Made by a program: the position numbers and the translations under genes. The notes beneath the pieces are model-generated. The model was given only the letters and a program-made list of their open reading frames with translations. It ran no database searches and was not told the DNA's origin. Shown in pieces: positions 51,913 to 62,859 of a stretch of DNA of 64,000 nucleotides (positions are counted from its first letter, which is position 1; each line of letters starts with the position of its first letter). Source of the DNA: Cochliopodium minus. Lineage: Eukaryota; Discosea; Himatismenida; Cochliopodiidae. The stretch is from NCBI GenBank assembly GCA_024220525.1, contig JAMYWO010000171.1, positions 1,853 through 65,852 of the forward strand. Direction: 5' to 3'.

Positions 51913-52271
51913 TTATTTTTCTTCTGGATTTTGCCTATACATTTGATTATAACGAAAATTTTGTTAAAAGTATGATATCTTTATTAGTTGTTTTTTTTTT
52001 ACCTTTCCCATTCTTCAGATAGTTCCCAATAAGGGATGAACACACAATTTTGACATCCATTTCCACAACAACTCTCATATGGGGGTTCTGGCTTAGGAGT
52101 ACCCTTCAAATTCAACTCACTAACCTCTACTTTCTTTATCTCCTTTTGAGGTTCAATGTTGGGCAATTCATCAGGTTTGGATGGAGGAGAATAATCATAT
52201 GTGAATCCAGAATAAAGCCTATATACTTTGAAACTAAATTTGTATTTTATTTGTTTGATTGGAAGTTTCAT
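51913..52271 (-). CDS. OXLD1-like (oxidoreductase-like domain) small protein
   Basis: The 90-residue reading MKLPIKQIKYKFSFKVYRLY ends in PKPEPPYESCCGNGCQNCVF followed by IPYWELSEEWER. The core PxPPxxxxCCxxGCxxCVxxxY is the oxidoreductase-like domain (PF09791) of animal OXLD1 and fungal mitochondrial relatives; the biochemical role is not established. The N-terminus is basic with Phe/Tyr/Leu and could be a mitochondrial presequence. The frame reaches TAA at 51999. However, AG|GTAAAA at the same place can be a donor, joined to an acceptor at about 51933 to give a longer end (QNPEEK, stop 51913). The start is the first ATG. All four cysteines are kept. Confidence 0.75.
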
Positions 52272-52411
52272 TTTTTTTTTTTATAATTTTTGAGATAAAA
52301 ACTTTTTTGATTTGATTTCAATACTTTTAATTTCTTAAATAGATGGGTGTAATTTTTAAAAAAGAAAATTAAACAATAAAAAGAAGAAAATTCTTTTTTT
52401 AAAAAAAAGGA

Positions 52412-54639
52412 TCACAACTTGTATTTTTTGTTAGGATCATTATCATTAGAATTGTTGTCATCCTCCCTATCTCTTTTGAAAGAAAGAGTTAGATTCTTTT
52501 CAATGGAAGTGACAAACTCTTCATCAAATATTCCCTTTTGACCCCAAATCCTTATTAATTTAATGATTTTGTCTTTTTCAGTTTCGTTGGTTGCAGTAGA
52601 ATAAGTTTCTTGCATCATATAAGGTATGTGTGGTTCGAATATAGGACAATAAATGTCGATGTTCTCTTCTTGCCTTCTTTTCAAGCTGTTGATTTTTGGT
52701 TTTGATTATTTCACAGATTAAAATTTGAAAATAAATAATATCAAATTTGAAATTATTTTGTGAACATTAATAGGAAAAAAAAAGAATAGTTAGAAAAAAA
52801 TAAATTTATGGTTGGTTAGTATAAAAGTTAAAGGTTAGTTAAATTAATTTAGATTAAAAGTAAAAAAAAATAAAAGACTTTAAATTACTCTTTTTTTTAA
52901 AGATGAGTTGTCTAAATTATGTATAATAATTAAAGCATAAATGAATAAATTATTTTCAAAAAAAAAAAGATGTTACCTATAATGAAGGATATCGTTGATG
53001 AGATAACCAATGTTCAACCTCTGATCGAAATTGATTCCAATTTCTATTTTGCATTTGAGAAAGTTAGCAATCTCATGAGCAGAATCAGGTCTTGCAATGA
53101 TCCAATTTTTGGTCATCTAAAGACAAAAAATAAATTAATCTTTTTGTAAAAAAATTTTTTTAAAAAAAATTTAACTCTAATGGAAGCTTGTGTTGGTGAA
53201 AGGTTTTCAATAAGTTGTGTAAGTTCATTTATTTCAATGGGAAGAAGAGTTCGGCCATTCATTGAATTATCTTCAGAAGGGAAGTTGTATTGATTAATTG
53301 TTTGAGGAACAAAATTAGGAGAAGAGGAGACTTGTTTATAAATGGACCACTTGTAGTATTCGGAACCTTCCCCTCCAAAAAGAAATTGAAAGTTGTCCTC
53401 TGTTTTGTGATGCATTTTAACTTTGTTCTCGAAATATTGCCCGTGCTTGAGTACAAACTTTATAGTTGTATCAATAATGTTAAGGAGTTTTGGATCTGTT
53501 GGAGGGCGGGCTATTTAAAAAAAAAAAAAAGAAAAAGAGTGAAACAAAAATTCGATTAAAATGAATGAATCAAAAAGGTTACCGAGTGTTGGAATTAATT
53601 TCCCTTGTAGTATTTGAGAATAGATTGGCTCGTTAGGTTTTGGTTTTGTGGTGGAAGTAGTAAATCCCAAACCAGGATGATTGGAGGTAGTAGTAGTAGG
53701 GACAGTGGTGTTAAAAATAGAAGGTTTCAACTCCTTTCCATAATTAATTTTAAGAAATTGTCCTGCGAAAAAGTAGCCTTGCATCTCGTTTTTTACTTTA
53801 ACAGCAGTTTCGACATTGTCAAAGTTTACGAAAGCACAATTTTTGGGTAACAACATTCTTATGAGAGTGATGTTTCCGTAGTGCCCGAACAACTTTCTCA
53901 TGTCCTCTTCTGTCACTGTTGGTCCCACATTACCTACCCATAGATTTGATGTTGCGTTCGTGTCTTGGTGTTGTGGTATAGGAGGTGGAGCTGTTTCTTT
54001 TCCCCATCCTGGTAAAAAAAAAAAATCAAATTAATTATTATTTGTTTTAAATTGAACGAGTATCAAATTATTGAAATAATGTTCCAAATTTATCTTCATC
54101 TAAGAGTTTATATTCTATTGTTTGATGAATTATTATTTTTCTCACCTAATTTCAATGGCTTTCCCTGTAAAAAATATCCATTCATATTTTGATATGCATA
54201 CATTGCTGTTTGTGTATCACCAAATCTAATAAATGCACATCCTATTTTAATAATTAAAGAAAATTTATTAACAAAGAAAAGAATAATTACCTTTATGAGG
54301 CAAATATTTTACTGATTGGATTATTCCATATGTAGAGAAGGAATTTCTTAAATCGTTCTCAGTAACTTGTGGAGATAAATTACCAACCCACATATTTGGA
54401 TTTGGAGGATTGTTTCCTAACAAAAAATAAAATGAAATTAATAAATGGGTTAAAGATATTTAACCTTCTATTGTTGCATTATTTATAGGTTGTTGTTGAT
54501 AATTGGTATATTGATTATATTGGTTGTATTGGTTATTGTTCATATCGTTATTTTGTCCATAGTAGTTATATGAATTTCCATCTTGATTGCTTGTGTTTGA
54601 ATATTGGTTATATTGGTCATATTGGTTGTTATTATCCAT
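52412..54639 (-). CDS. U2SURP: U2SURP/SR140-type splicing factor with two RRMs, SURP and CID
   Basis: The Tyr/Asn/Gln-rich start (MDNNNQYDQYNQYSNTSNQD) is followed by RRM1, NMWVGNLSPQVTENDLRNSF to YFLQGKPLKLGWGKE. The LGWGK ending is a hallmark of U2SURP. RRM2 reads NLWVGNVGPTVTEEDMRKLF to FLKINYGKEL. Then come a SURP module (ARPPTDPKLLNIIDTTIKFV, LKHGQYFENKV, FLFGGEGSEYYKWSIYK) and a CTD-interacting domain (WIIARPDSAHEIANFLKCKI, RLNIGYLINDILHY, FEPHIPYMMQETYST, IKLIRIWGQKGIFDEE). The end is acidic/Asn-rich (stop 52412). SURP domains bind SF1, and U2SURP associates with the U2 snRNP. Animal U2SURP has one RRM; the second here is extra. The C-terminal RS region is missing. The exon joins were checked (LG|WGK, L|ARPP, Y|SLKRR). 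The intron before the last exon is about 290 nt. Confidence 0.88.
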
Positions 54640-54779
54640 TTTTTATTATTTATTTATTTTTGAGTAAACATTTGAGATGATATTGTTTATAAAAAACAAT
54701 CAATAAATGCGAAAAAGATCAATAGGATCAATTTTGGTTTTGTTTCTATCGCATTTAATAATAAAAAAATCGTTTTGAA
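54640..54779. promoter_or_regulatory. bidirectional promoter region, U2SURP / ECH1
   Basis: The 140 bp between two divergent start codons must hold both promoters. The sequence is AT-rich and no specific motif was identified. Confidence 0.45.
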
Positions 54780-56048
54780 ATGTCACTATATCAAAATCTG
54801 AAAAACTTTAGAGTATTCAATCTTTCATATTCTATAATGTAAATTTATTTATCTTACGTATATATAGGTTGAAGTAAAAGATGGGGTTGCTGAAGTGATT
54901 CTATGCAACAAAAATAATCTAATGAATGATAAATTCTTCAAAGAAATTGGATCAATATTCGAGCAAATAGATCTTGATAAGCAAGTTGTATGTGGTAATG
55001 AACAATAAAAATGTAAAATTCAAAATCAACAATGAAATATCTTTTTATCAAAAGCGATATTGTGGTCTGAAGGAAAGAATTTTACTGCTGGATTAGATTT
55101 GAAAGAAGCATCATCGAATTTCAATGGAGAAGGAGATGAAATAAAACAAAAATGGGAGTTATTTCAAAAAATAGATGGTATTCTTTCATCAATTCTTAAT
55201 TTGGGAAATTAAAATTTAATAGGCTGGCAGAAGAATTTTGAATCGATCAGAAAATGTAAGAAACCTGTAATCGCTGCTATACATGGTAATAATATTATTA
55301 GATTATCAATTTAATAGTCAATCAATCATAAAATTGCTTTCTCATTTATCTTTATAAACAGGTATGTGTCTCGGTGGAGGAATAGATTTAGTAACAGCTT
55401 GTGACATTAGAATTTCAACATCCGATGCAATCTTCAGGTTAACTATTTTTTCCTTTTTTAAAAAAATTGATTTAAAATTTATCATTAGTGTTCGTGAAAC
55501 TCGTGTTGCTATAGTTGCTGACTTGGTAAAACAAAAATTTCTTATTAAAATTTATTCAATAAAGTTTGAATATTAGGGAACATTGCAAGTAAAAACTTTT
55601 GAAAAAGTTAATTTAGAGAATATTTATTCTCCCAACTTTTTAAAAAGAGAATTGAAAAAATTAGTCCTTCTCTTGCTCGTTTAATGTGTTTTACTGGTAA
55701 CGATTTTACAGGCGCGCAATGCGAAAAAGGAGGTTTGGTGACAGAAACATTCAGCAATAAAGAAGACTTAATAACTGGAGCAAGAAAAATTGCAAAAGAC
55801 ATAGCATCAAACTCTCCTTTAACTGTTTTTGGAACTAAAATTTCTTTAAATTATGCTCAAAATCATAATTTACAAGATTCTTTAAGTATTTATCATTCTA
55901 TACTCAATATTCTCTTTAATCCTTTTTTTTTTATCAATTAGATCAGGTTGCTTTTTGGAATCTAAGCTTCTTGAAATCAGATGATCTTGTTGAAGCTTTT
56001 ACATCTTTCATGCAAAAAACTCCTCCTAAATTCAAAAGCTCTTTATAA
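54780..56048 (+). CDS. ECH1: ECH1-type dienoyl-CoA isomerase (crotonase family)
   Basis: ECH1 is the delta3,5-delta2,4-dienoyl-CoA isomerase of unsaturated fatty-acid beta-oxidation, in mitochondria or peroxisomes. Exon 1 gives MSLYQNLKNFR, joined to VEVKDGVAEVILCNKNNL. Then come ILWSEGKNFTAGLDLKEA, KPVIAAIHGMCLGGGIDLVT and ACDIRISTSDAIF, followed by a short exon VRETRVAIVADLGTLQ. The Asp of GGGIDL, the Glu of VRET and the Asp of VAD fall at the three catalytic acidic positions known from rat ECH1, so the isomerase is favoured over a plain hydratase. The rest (KISPSLARLMCFTGNDF, NSPLTVFGTKISLNYAQNHN, VAFWNLSFLKSDDLVEAF) also matches ECH1. It is about 290 residues. The C-terminal tripeptide SSL is at best a weak peroxisome signal, and no clear presequence is seen. 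Confidence 0.9.
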
Positions 56049-56763
56049 ATAAATAAATTTAATTAATTTAAATTTAATCAAAAAAAAAAATATAATTAAA
56101 TCAAATCAAACATTTGAATTCAAAAAATTAAAAAATTGATATTCTTGATATTATCAACAATTAATTTTGAGAATTAATTTTTAATTCAACTCCATCCTAA
56201 CTCCTCAATTTCAATTGTCTATCTCTTTTTTATTCAAATTATAAAATCATTTTCTACCTTTTTTTTTTTCGATGAAATATGTGCAATACAAATTCATTTG
56301 GTGTTTGTGTTGGTAATATTGAGGTATATTTAAATTATTTTTAAATCATAGCTTTGTATAAATTTAATACAGAAATATAAAATTTTTGTAAAAATTTGAT
56401 GTATAATATGGATACAAAATTTGATATTTGAATGCATTTCCACTTGATATTTTCTCTTTATAAAAACTATATTTGAAATGAATTTAAAAAATAAAAAAAT
56501 TTATAATAAAAAAAAAATTTACCTGATAAATTTTAATTTAAACAAATCATCAATTAATTTTCAAATCAGATACACATAAAAAAAATGTAATTTGCCCATT
56601 ATTATACATTATAAATCGATATCAATCCAAAATTCTTTTTTAATTTTGAAATTGTTTCAAATATTAATAATTATAAAAAAAAAATAAAATATCAAATGAT
56701 ATATATGAATATAGGTCCACATCTGAGGAAAGAAGACTTCTAAGAGAAGAAAGAAGAAAGAAA
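56049..56763. other. AT-rich spacer, possibly with a 5' exon of the CH-domain gene
   Basis: It is mostly homopolymer-rich. An ATG at 56272 opens MKYVQYKFIW with a GT that could splice to the acceptor at about 56714, joining in phase to STSEERRLLREERRKK just before the ATG at 56764. That would add about 25 residues to the next gene. Otherwise I see nothing. Confidence 0.35.
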
Positions 56764-59700
56764 ATGGAAGAGGAATTAAGATTGCAAGAAGAAGAATTGC
56801 AAAGAAAAAGGGAAGAGAGAATGAGAAGAAGAGGGAATTTGACGGAAGATACACCAAAAGAGGAAAAGAAACCAGAACCTGAGCCAGAAAAAGAAAAAGA
56901 GCCTGAAAAACAGCCAGAACAAGAATCTGAACCAGAAAAAGAAAAAGACCCCGAAACACAACCAGAACAAGAATCTGAACCAGTGAAAGAGCCTGAAAAT
57001 GAACCTCAACAAGATCTTGAACAGGAAACTGAACCACAAAAAGAGCATGAAACTGAACAAGATGTAGAACCTGAAGATAATGTGGAAATAATTGATGATA
57101 TCGTAGAACCTGTCAGAAATAATCATGAAGAAAATAAACAAAAAGAAGAAAATAATAATAATCATGTCGATAATGGACTCCAGGAACAATTAAATGTATT
57201 CATGGAAAAAATTAGTGAACTCAAGAAAACATTGAATAATGAAAGAAAAGAGCATGAAAGCGCTGTGCAAGATTATGAAAGCAGATTAAATAATGATAGA
57301 GAAAGATTTACTGATGAAATCGAGCAATTACAAAAGTCTGGCAAAGAAAAAGAAAGACAGAATGAAAATCTTGCAGGAGAGATTGCATCCTTGCAAATAA
57401 AATTGGAAAGGGTGGAAAGAAAATTCAATTCTCAAATTGATGATTTGAATTTGACCATCCAAAAGAAGGATTTGGAGATTGATAGCTTGAGACAAAACTC
57501 TGATAACAACAGCAGCAATGATAATTCTAATAGAGAGCTTTTGAGGGAGAAAGAGGAAGAGATCGAGAGATTAAAAGAGAGATTGGAGTTGCTCTCAACT
57601 AATGAGGAGGAGATTGAGAGATTGAAGCAATATTCTAACAGATTGGATTCCATCATCAACGATAATGACAAGGAGATCGAGCAATTGAAGAAGGAATTAT
57701 CTGAATCCAGAAAATCATCTTCTAATCACGAGGATACGAATGAAGAGATCGAAAGACTCAAAAATGAATCAGAGAGATTGCATTCCATCATCTCCGATAA
57801 TGAATTCGATATTGAAAAGTTGAAAAAGCAATTGGAGGAAGCAAAGAAGAACTCCAAACCTTCCGGTCCTTCTTCCAATGAGACCAAGCTTCAAGAAGAT
57901 CTCAAAGATAAGCAGAATCAGATCAAGGATTTGAGAAATGATAACGATAGATTATCCAAGGATTCCAAATCAAAGGATAGAGAGATCGAAAGACTCAAAG
58001 AACAAATCGAAAACATGAAATCTTCTACTTCTTCCAACAACAGATCCTCTGGAAGAAAATCATCTACTACCACCCCTACTTATGATGAAGAAGAAGAAAT
58101 CATCGATGAGGAAGTAGAACCTGTACATGAAAGGAAAGTACAAGAAGAAGAATACAAAACAAGATCTAATGAAGACTCTAGCGAGAGAACAAGATCCAAG
58201 GAAGGAGTTGATCCAGAGGTCTTAAAGACATTGAAGAATGAAAGAGAGAAAGAATTTGAGCTCCTCTCTGAGCAACAAAGAAGGGAGAAGGAACAACTCC
58301 TTGAAAAACAAAGAAGGGAAAGAGAAGAAGAGAAAAAGAAAATTACAGAGGGTGTTTCTGGTAACAGAATGAAGTTCTTGGAGTTAGAAAAGGGAGGCAA
58401 AAAGTCTGAATCTAACACTTCCACTGGTAGCTTGAACTCTGAAGAACAAAGAAGATTGAAGTTAGAAAGAGAAAAGGAACTTAACGAAGCTGCAGAGAAC
58501 GAGAGACTTCAAAAGGAGAGAGAGGTCGAAGAACGTAAGAGAGAAAGATTGAACGAAGCTAAGAAGATTACCACTGAGACCAAGTCAAAGTTGTCGATGT
58601 TCGAACAATTGACTTCCAAGCCTCAAACTGGTAACACCAAACCTGTCCTTTCTGAAGAAGAAAAGGAAAGAAGAAACAAAGAAAATCTCGAGAGAAAACA
58701 AAAAACAAGTCAAATGTGGAACCAAAAGACAAGTCAAGAGTCTGACAACTCTAGTTTGAGATCTCAAGAATTTGGAAAAGAGAGATTAGAAGAAAAAGAA
58801 AAGATGCAAAAGTTGAGACAAGAAGAAAAAAAGAAATTGCTTTCTGGAAAGAGAGATGAAGAAGAGGACAACAAGAAAGAGGAAGAAGAAAGAAAGAAAA
58901 GACAACAAGAAGAGGAGGAGAGAAAACAAGAGGAGGAAAAGGAAAGAAAGAGAAGAGAGGAAGAGAGAAAGAGAAAACAAGAAGAGGAGGAGGAAAAAAA
59001 GAGAAAACAACAAGAGGAAGAAGAGGAAGAGGAGAGAAGAAGACAAGAGGAAGAAGAGAAAGAGAGGGAAAGAGAGAAGAAAAGAAAAGAGGAAGAAGAG
59101 GAGAAGAAAAGAAAGGAAGAAGAGGAGAAAAAGAAGAAACAAAATCCTCCTACCAAGACTGCTCCTGTCAAAACCACCACTACTACCAAAAAAACAACTA
59201 CTACCACTGCTCCTAAGAAGACAACTTCTAACAACAGTCCTTCTACTACCGCCCCTGTTAAAAAGACTAGCACTTCTGGTTCTTCTAGCAACTTGTCTAC
59301 CACCTCTGCCCCAAGAAAGACAACCAGCGCAAACACTGAGGAAGAGATCAAGTTTACTTGTGCAGAACTCACCATCTTTTTGAATAGAATTAATGCCAAC
59401 TTGAAGGAAAACTCCAACTGGAAATCCGAATTGCCTATAAAGGGAGATAGAATCTATGAATTGGCTAAAGATGGTGCTATTCTTTGTGATCTCCTCGAAT
59501 CTTTCAGACCAGGTACATTGGATGTCAGAACGATCGAAAGATCAATCTCTGATGACTTTGACAGGGAGGCTAATCTCAATCTCGCTTTCTCTTCTGCAAA
59601 GGGAAACGGTGGAAGATTTAATGCTAAATGTAGTGTAAAGTTATTAAAGGCAGGTAACAAAGAAGCTGTCTTGTATTTCTTGTGGGAAATCATCAAACTT

Positions 59701-60102
59701 GGAATACACAAGGATTTGTTGGAATGTACACCTGTCAGAAAGATTCTTTCCGAAAAAAGTGGGGAAGATGTTGGATCCATTAGAGATTCTTGGGGTGCTG
59801 ATAACATTTTGCTTGGATGGGCCAGTTATCATTTGGAGAAATCAAATTATGGAAAGGAGGTCACTACTTACAAAGAATTTTCAAATCCTGATCTCTTCAT
59901 TTATTTGTTTGCTGAAACTCTTGATTCTTCTACTGATGCTCTCAAGTCAAGCGATGAAAAAGAAAAGATTGAATCGATCATCTCCATTTCAAAACAAAAG
60001 AGTATTCCTCAAGTCATCACCGCTGCTGGTTTGCAATCAGGTAATGAAAGAATGGTCATTCATTTGTTAGGATATCTATTTCGCAAGATCTTCCCAAAAT
60101 AA
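56764..60102 (+). CDS. long coiled-coil protein with C-terminal tandem CH (fimbrin-like) domains
   Basis: This is a single open frame of 1,112 residues from MEEELRLQEEELQRKREERM; a 5' exon may add more. First comes a Glu/Pro repeat (EPEKEKEPEKQPEQESEP), then long coiled coil (about residues 140-430: DNEFDIEKLKKQLEEAKKNS and similar). A Glu/Arg/Lys-only stretch (about residues 680-795) looks like a single alpha-helix, followed by a Thr/Pro/Lys-rich linker. The last 250 residues are two calponin-homology domains: ELTIFLNRINANLKENSNWK, LAKDGAILCDLLESFRPGTL and LYFLWEIIKLGI, then NILLGWASYHLEKSNYGK. They read like one fimbrin/plastin actin-binding half. An actin-binding or crosslinking role is inferred. 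CH pairs usually sit at the N-terminus of such proteins, so the order is inverted. The next gene is convergent, with 102 bp between the stops. Confidence 0.85.
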   Translation: MEEELRLQEEELQRKREERMRRRGNLTEDTPKEEKKPEPEPEKEKEPEKQPEQESEPEKEKDPETQPEQESEPVKEPENEPQQDLEQETEPQKEHETEQDVEPEDNVEIIDDIVEPVRNNHEENKQKEENNNNHVDNGLQEQLNVFMEKISELKKTLNNERKEHESAVQDYESRLNNDRERFTDEIEQLQKSGKEKERQNENLAGEIASLQIKLERVERKFNSQIDDLNLTIQKKDLEIDSLRQNSDNNSSNDNSNRELLREKEEEIERLKERLELLSTNEEEIERLKQYSNRLDSIINDNDKEIEQLKKELSESRKSSSNHEDTNEEIERLKNESERLHSIISDNEFDIEKLKKQLEEAKKNSKPSGPSSNETKLQEDLKDKQNQIKDLRNDNDRLSKDSKSKDREIERLKEQIENMKSSTSSNNRSSGRKSSTTTPTYDEEEEIIDEEVEPVHERKVQEEEYKTRSNEDSSERTRSKEGVDPEVLKTLKNEREKEFELLSEQQRREKEQLLEKQRREREEEKKKITEGVSGNRMKFLELEKGGKKSESNTSTGSLNSEEQRRLKLEREKELNEAAENERLQKEREVEERKRERLNEAKKITTETKSKLSMFEQLTSKPQTGNTKPVLSEEEKERRNKENLERKQKTSQMWNQKTSQESDNSSLRSQEFGKERLEEKEKMQKLRQEEKKKLLSGKRDEEEDNKKEEEERKKRQQEEEERKQEEEKERKRREEERKRKQEEEEEKKRKQQEEEEEEERRRQEEEEKEREREKKRKEEEEEKKRKEEEEKKKKQNPPTKTAPVKTTTTTKKTTTTTAPKKTTSNNSPSTTAPVKKTSTSGSSSNLSTTSAPRKTTSANTEEEIKFTCAELTIFLNRINANLKENSNWKSELPIKGDRIYELAKDGAILCDLLESFRPGTLDVRTIERSISDDFDREANLNLAFSSAKGNGGRFNAKCSVKLLKAGNKEAVLYFLWEIIKLGIHKDLLECTPVRKILSEKSGEDVGSIRDSWGADNILLGWASYHLEKSNYGKEVTTYKEFSNPDLFIYLFAETLDSSTDALKSSDEKEKIESIISISKQKSIPQVITAAGLQSGNERMVIHLLGYLFRKIFPK

Positions 60103-60204
60103 ATATTCTTTTTTTTTTGAAAAAGAACTTTATTTGTTTTTTTTATAAAAATTAATGTTTTGGAAATTATAAAAAAGGATTTCTAATAAATATTAATTTT
60201 TAAT

Positions 60205-62690
60205 TTAAATTTTTTTATATTTTAAAAAGTTTTCCAAGTTTGTGATTGATTCTTCAATATCTTCCAAAATAATCTCTTCATCATCTTCTTCATCTAAATC
60301 ATTTTGTTTCATTTCAGATTTTAAGTTTTGTTTTTTATTTTGAAGGACTTTCAAACATTGAGCTAAAGCATTAGACATGTTGGTTTGTTTGAATACTTTT
60401 GTTTCTTCTGCAAAGATATCAAAAATAGAGTTTAAAGATTCAAGAATGATTGGAATTGAATCGTTTTTCAAAAAATTCAACAAGATATCTCCAATTTGTT
60501 TAAGATGATTTCCAAATGAGTTGATTTGTCCAAAAAATCCAATGAGTGACAAAGAAGAAACCACCACATCAGAGTAATCATAATTTAATTCCAAAACTTT
60601 GAAGATCAATAAGAGATGCTCTTGCTACAAAAATTGAAATAAATACAATAAATTAATTAAATGAATAAAAAAAATAAATTATTACCTTTAAATTGATGTT
60701 TTTGTAAGATCTAAGAATGGATGACAAACCAGAAATGGTTAATGAAAGTTGTTCAGGGGAGGACAAATTTTCATTTTTGATGGATTGATCAATAATATTC
60801 AAATAAAAGTCCCAAATATATTGAACTGTTTTGTTATCTTTGATAGGAATGAAAAGCAAAATGTTATTGTACAAACAGAGTGCTCTTTGTTGTACTACAA
60901 ACAAACAATCAGTGTATCTAACCAACTCAGGATCTGTTTCAAGAATATTTTCAAACTCTATTAATTCACAAGGATTTCCACATTTTTTAAGAATCTAAAA
61001 CAATTTTTTTTTTAAAGAGTTTAAATGTTATTTTGTTTTTAAGAATCTTTAAAGTTATTTTATATTTTTTTTACGTCAGAAAGAAAGTTGGGAGTATAAA
61101 TGAGATTCAAAATGTTGTTAGGCAAGTTAATAGAGTTTTCATTTTCAGAAATATCGTCAATGGAAAGAAAGTTGGTGATGATCTCGAGGGTGTTACGTTG
61201 AGCATCAGTGAAAGATTTCCATTCATCCAACTTTTTGGTGTACTCCTGTTCTTTGATTTCACTCTCTGTAAGCTTTGTTTTATTGCTACTTTCAATGATC
61301 ATGTTACTTTCATTGTTTTTATTTTGATTATCATTGTTAGTTGGGTTTTGGTTTGGATCTTTGTCATTTTCATCATCTTCTTTATTATCTTTGTCATCTT
61401 TATTGTCTCCTTTCTCGTGGACTTCTACAGAGTTGATTTGGCAGAGGAAGATGAGGTATTCTTTCATTTTCAGCAATAGTTGGAGGGATTCCACTGAAAG
61501 TACCTTTTGGAAGAAAGGGAAACACATTTGGAAGAAAACGTACTTTTGTTGAGGATTTGTTTCATAAATATTGAATAATGTTCCTTTTTTTTTTAAAAAA
61601 AATAAACAATAAAATATTTTTCATTTAAATAATTAATTTAAATTTATCTTACCAATGATGAGAGACTTTAAATACTGGTTTTGATTTTCCAATTTCAAAT
61701 TATCATTTAAAATTTGAAACAAAGGCTGGTTTTTTTGTAAGTAAATAACTACTTTTTCGTTACAATCGGAAATAGTTTGTAATAATTCTCCGACCTCAGT
61801 TAAGAGGGTGTCAGGTAAGAGCAAGGTTGGATGGAGGTACTTCACAATGGTTTCTAATGTTCCGTTTTCGATTATTTTGAGAATACTTTCGTCATTACTT
61901 TCGCAAATGTTGCTTAGAAGTGACACCAGTTGTGTGAGATGATCGAAGAGTTGAGTTCTTATTTCCTCACTGTTTATTTTCACATCTATTTTTAACTTTT
62001 TTGAAGAAAAGTTAAACAACGATAAATGAATAATAAAAAAGAAAAATAAACTAAAGATGAGTTGTTTGGAATATTAAAAGTTCAAAATTTTCATCTTAAA
62101 AACAAAAAATAATGTTGATTAGTTTTATAACTTGAAATTGTTTTGAATCAAATTATAAGGGATTAAAATAATCTGAGGATAAAAAAAGATTAATGATTTT
62201 TTACTCTTTGAAAATAGGTGGTGATGGGCAAAAAGATATCCTCATCTATCAATCTCTTTATTCCTTTTCTATCGCAGTTGGAGCTAAAGTTTCTCAATGC
62301 ACCTGTTGCGGATATTCTTACAATAGATTGTGTATCGGACATTGCGGCGATCAATATCTTGATGGCTCCTGATTCAAAGTGTTTATTCAATTTTTCATCA
62401 TCATCTTCATCTTGGAACAATTTTGCAAACATATGACATGCAAATATTCTTTCTTCTTTGGTACCATTGTTTAACTGATTGAATTTATCAATTATTTATG
62501 TGAAGAGAAATATTTGAGAAAAATTATAAATTTTTTTTTTTTTATTTTTATTGGGAAAAAGAACCTTTTGGATCAATGGAATCTCTTCATCTTGATCATT
62601 AACATCAAATTCTTCAGAATCATTGTCATCTTGATTATCAAGTGGATTAAATTTTTTATTCTTATCATTCTTCTTTGGAACTTTTGGCAT
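60205..62690 (-). CDS. HEATR3: SYO1/HEATR3-type ribosomal-protein import chaperone
   Basis: It starts MPKVPKKNDKNKKFNPLDNQ (a basic KPNA-like/NLS-type N-terminus with an acidic stretch), followed by LNNGTKEERIFACHMFAKLF, FESGAIKILIAAMSDTQSIV and RISATGALRNFSSNCDRKG: ARM/HEAT repeats with the GALRNxSxxC pattern of SYO1/HEATR3. Later exons include LTQLVSLLSNICESNDESIL, then the acidic/Asn linker typical of SYO1, WKSFTDAQRNTLEIITNFLS and LSLTISGLSSILRSYKN. SYO1 co-imports ribosomal proteins uL18 (L5) and uL5 (L11) with importin and assembles them with 5S rRNA. The protein is about 650 residues. Exon joins checked by phase include LIQK|LNNGTK. The family call rests on repeat pattern and layout, so it is a little less certain than the enzyme calls. 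Confidence 0.78.
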
Positions 62691-62859
62691 TATTTATGAT
62701 CAAATACTTTGTTTGGAGGATAGAGTTGATTGAGATGATTTTGTTTCGAGGAAATTAAAATCAATTTTTTTTTATTTTATTTTTATTTTTCAATTAAAAA
62801 TGGTTTTTTTATTGAATTAAAAAGAACAAGAGGGGAGTCTATTTCCATTTGGGACCGGG

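Noticed and set aside
58764-59417. Reverse-strand Ser/Phe/Leu-rich frame of over 200 codons
   Set aside because: It is the complement of the Glu/Lys/Arg-rich helix of the CH-domain gene.
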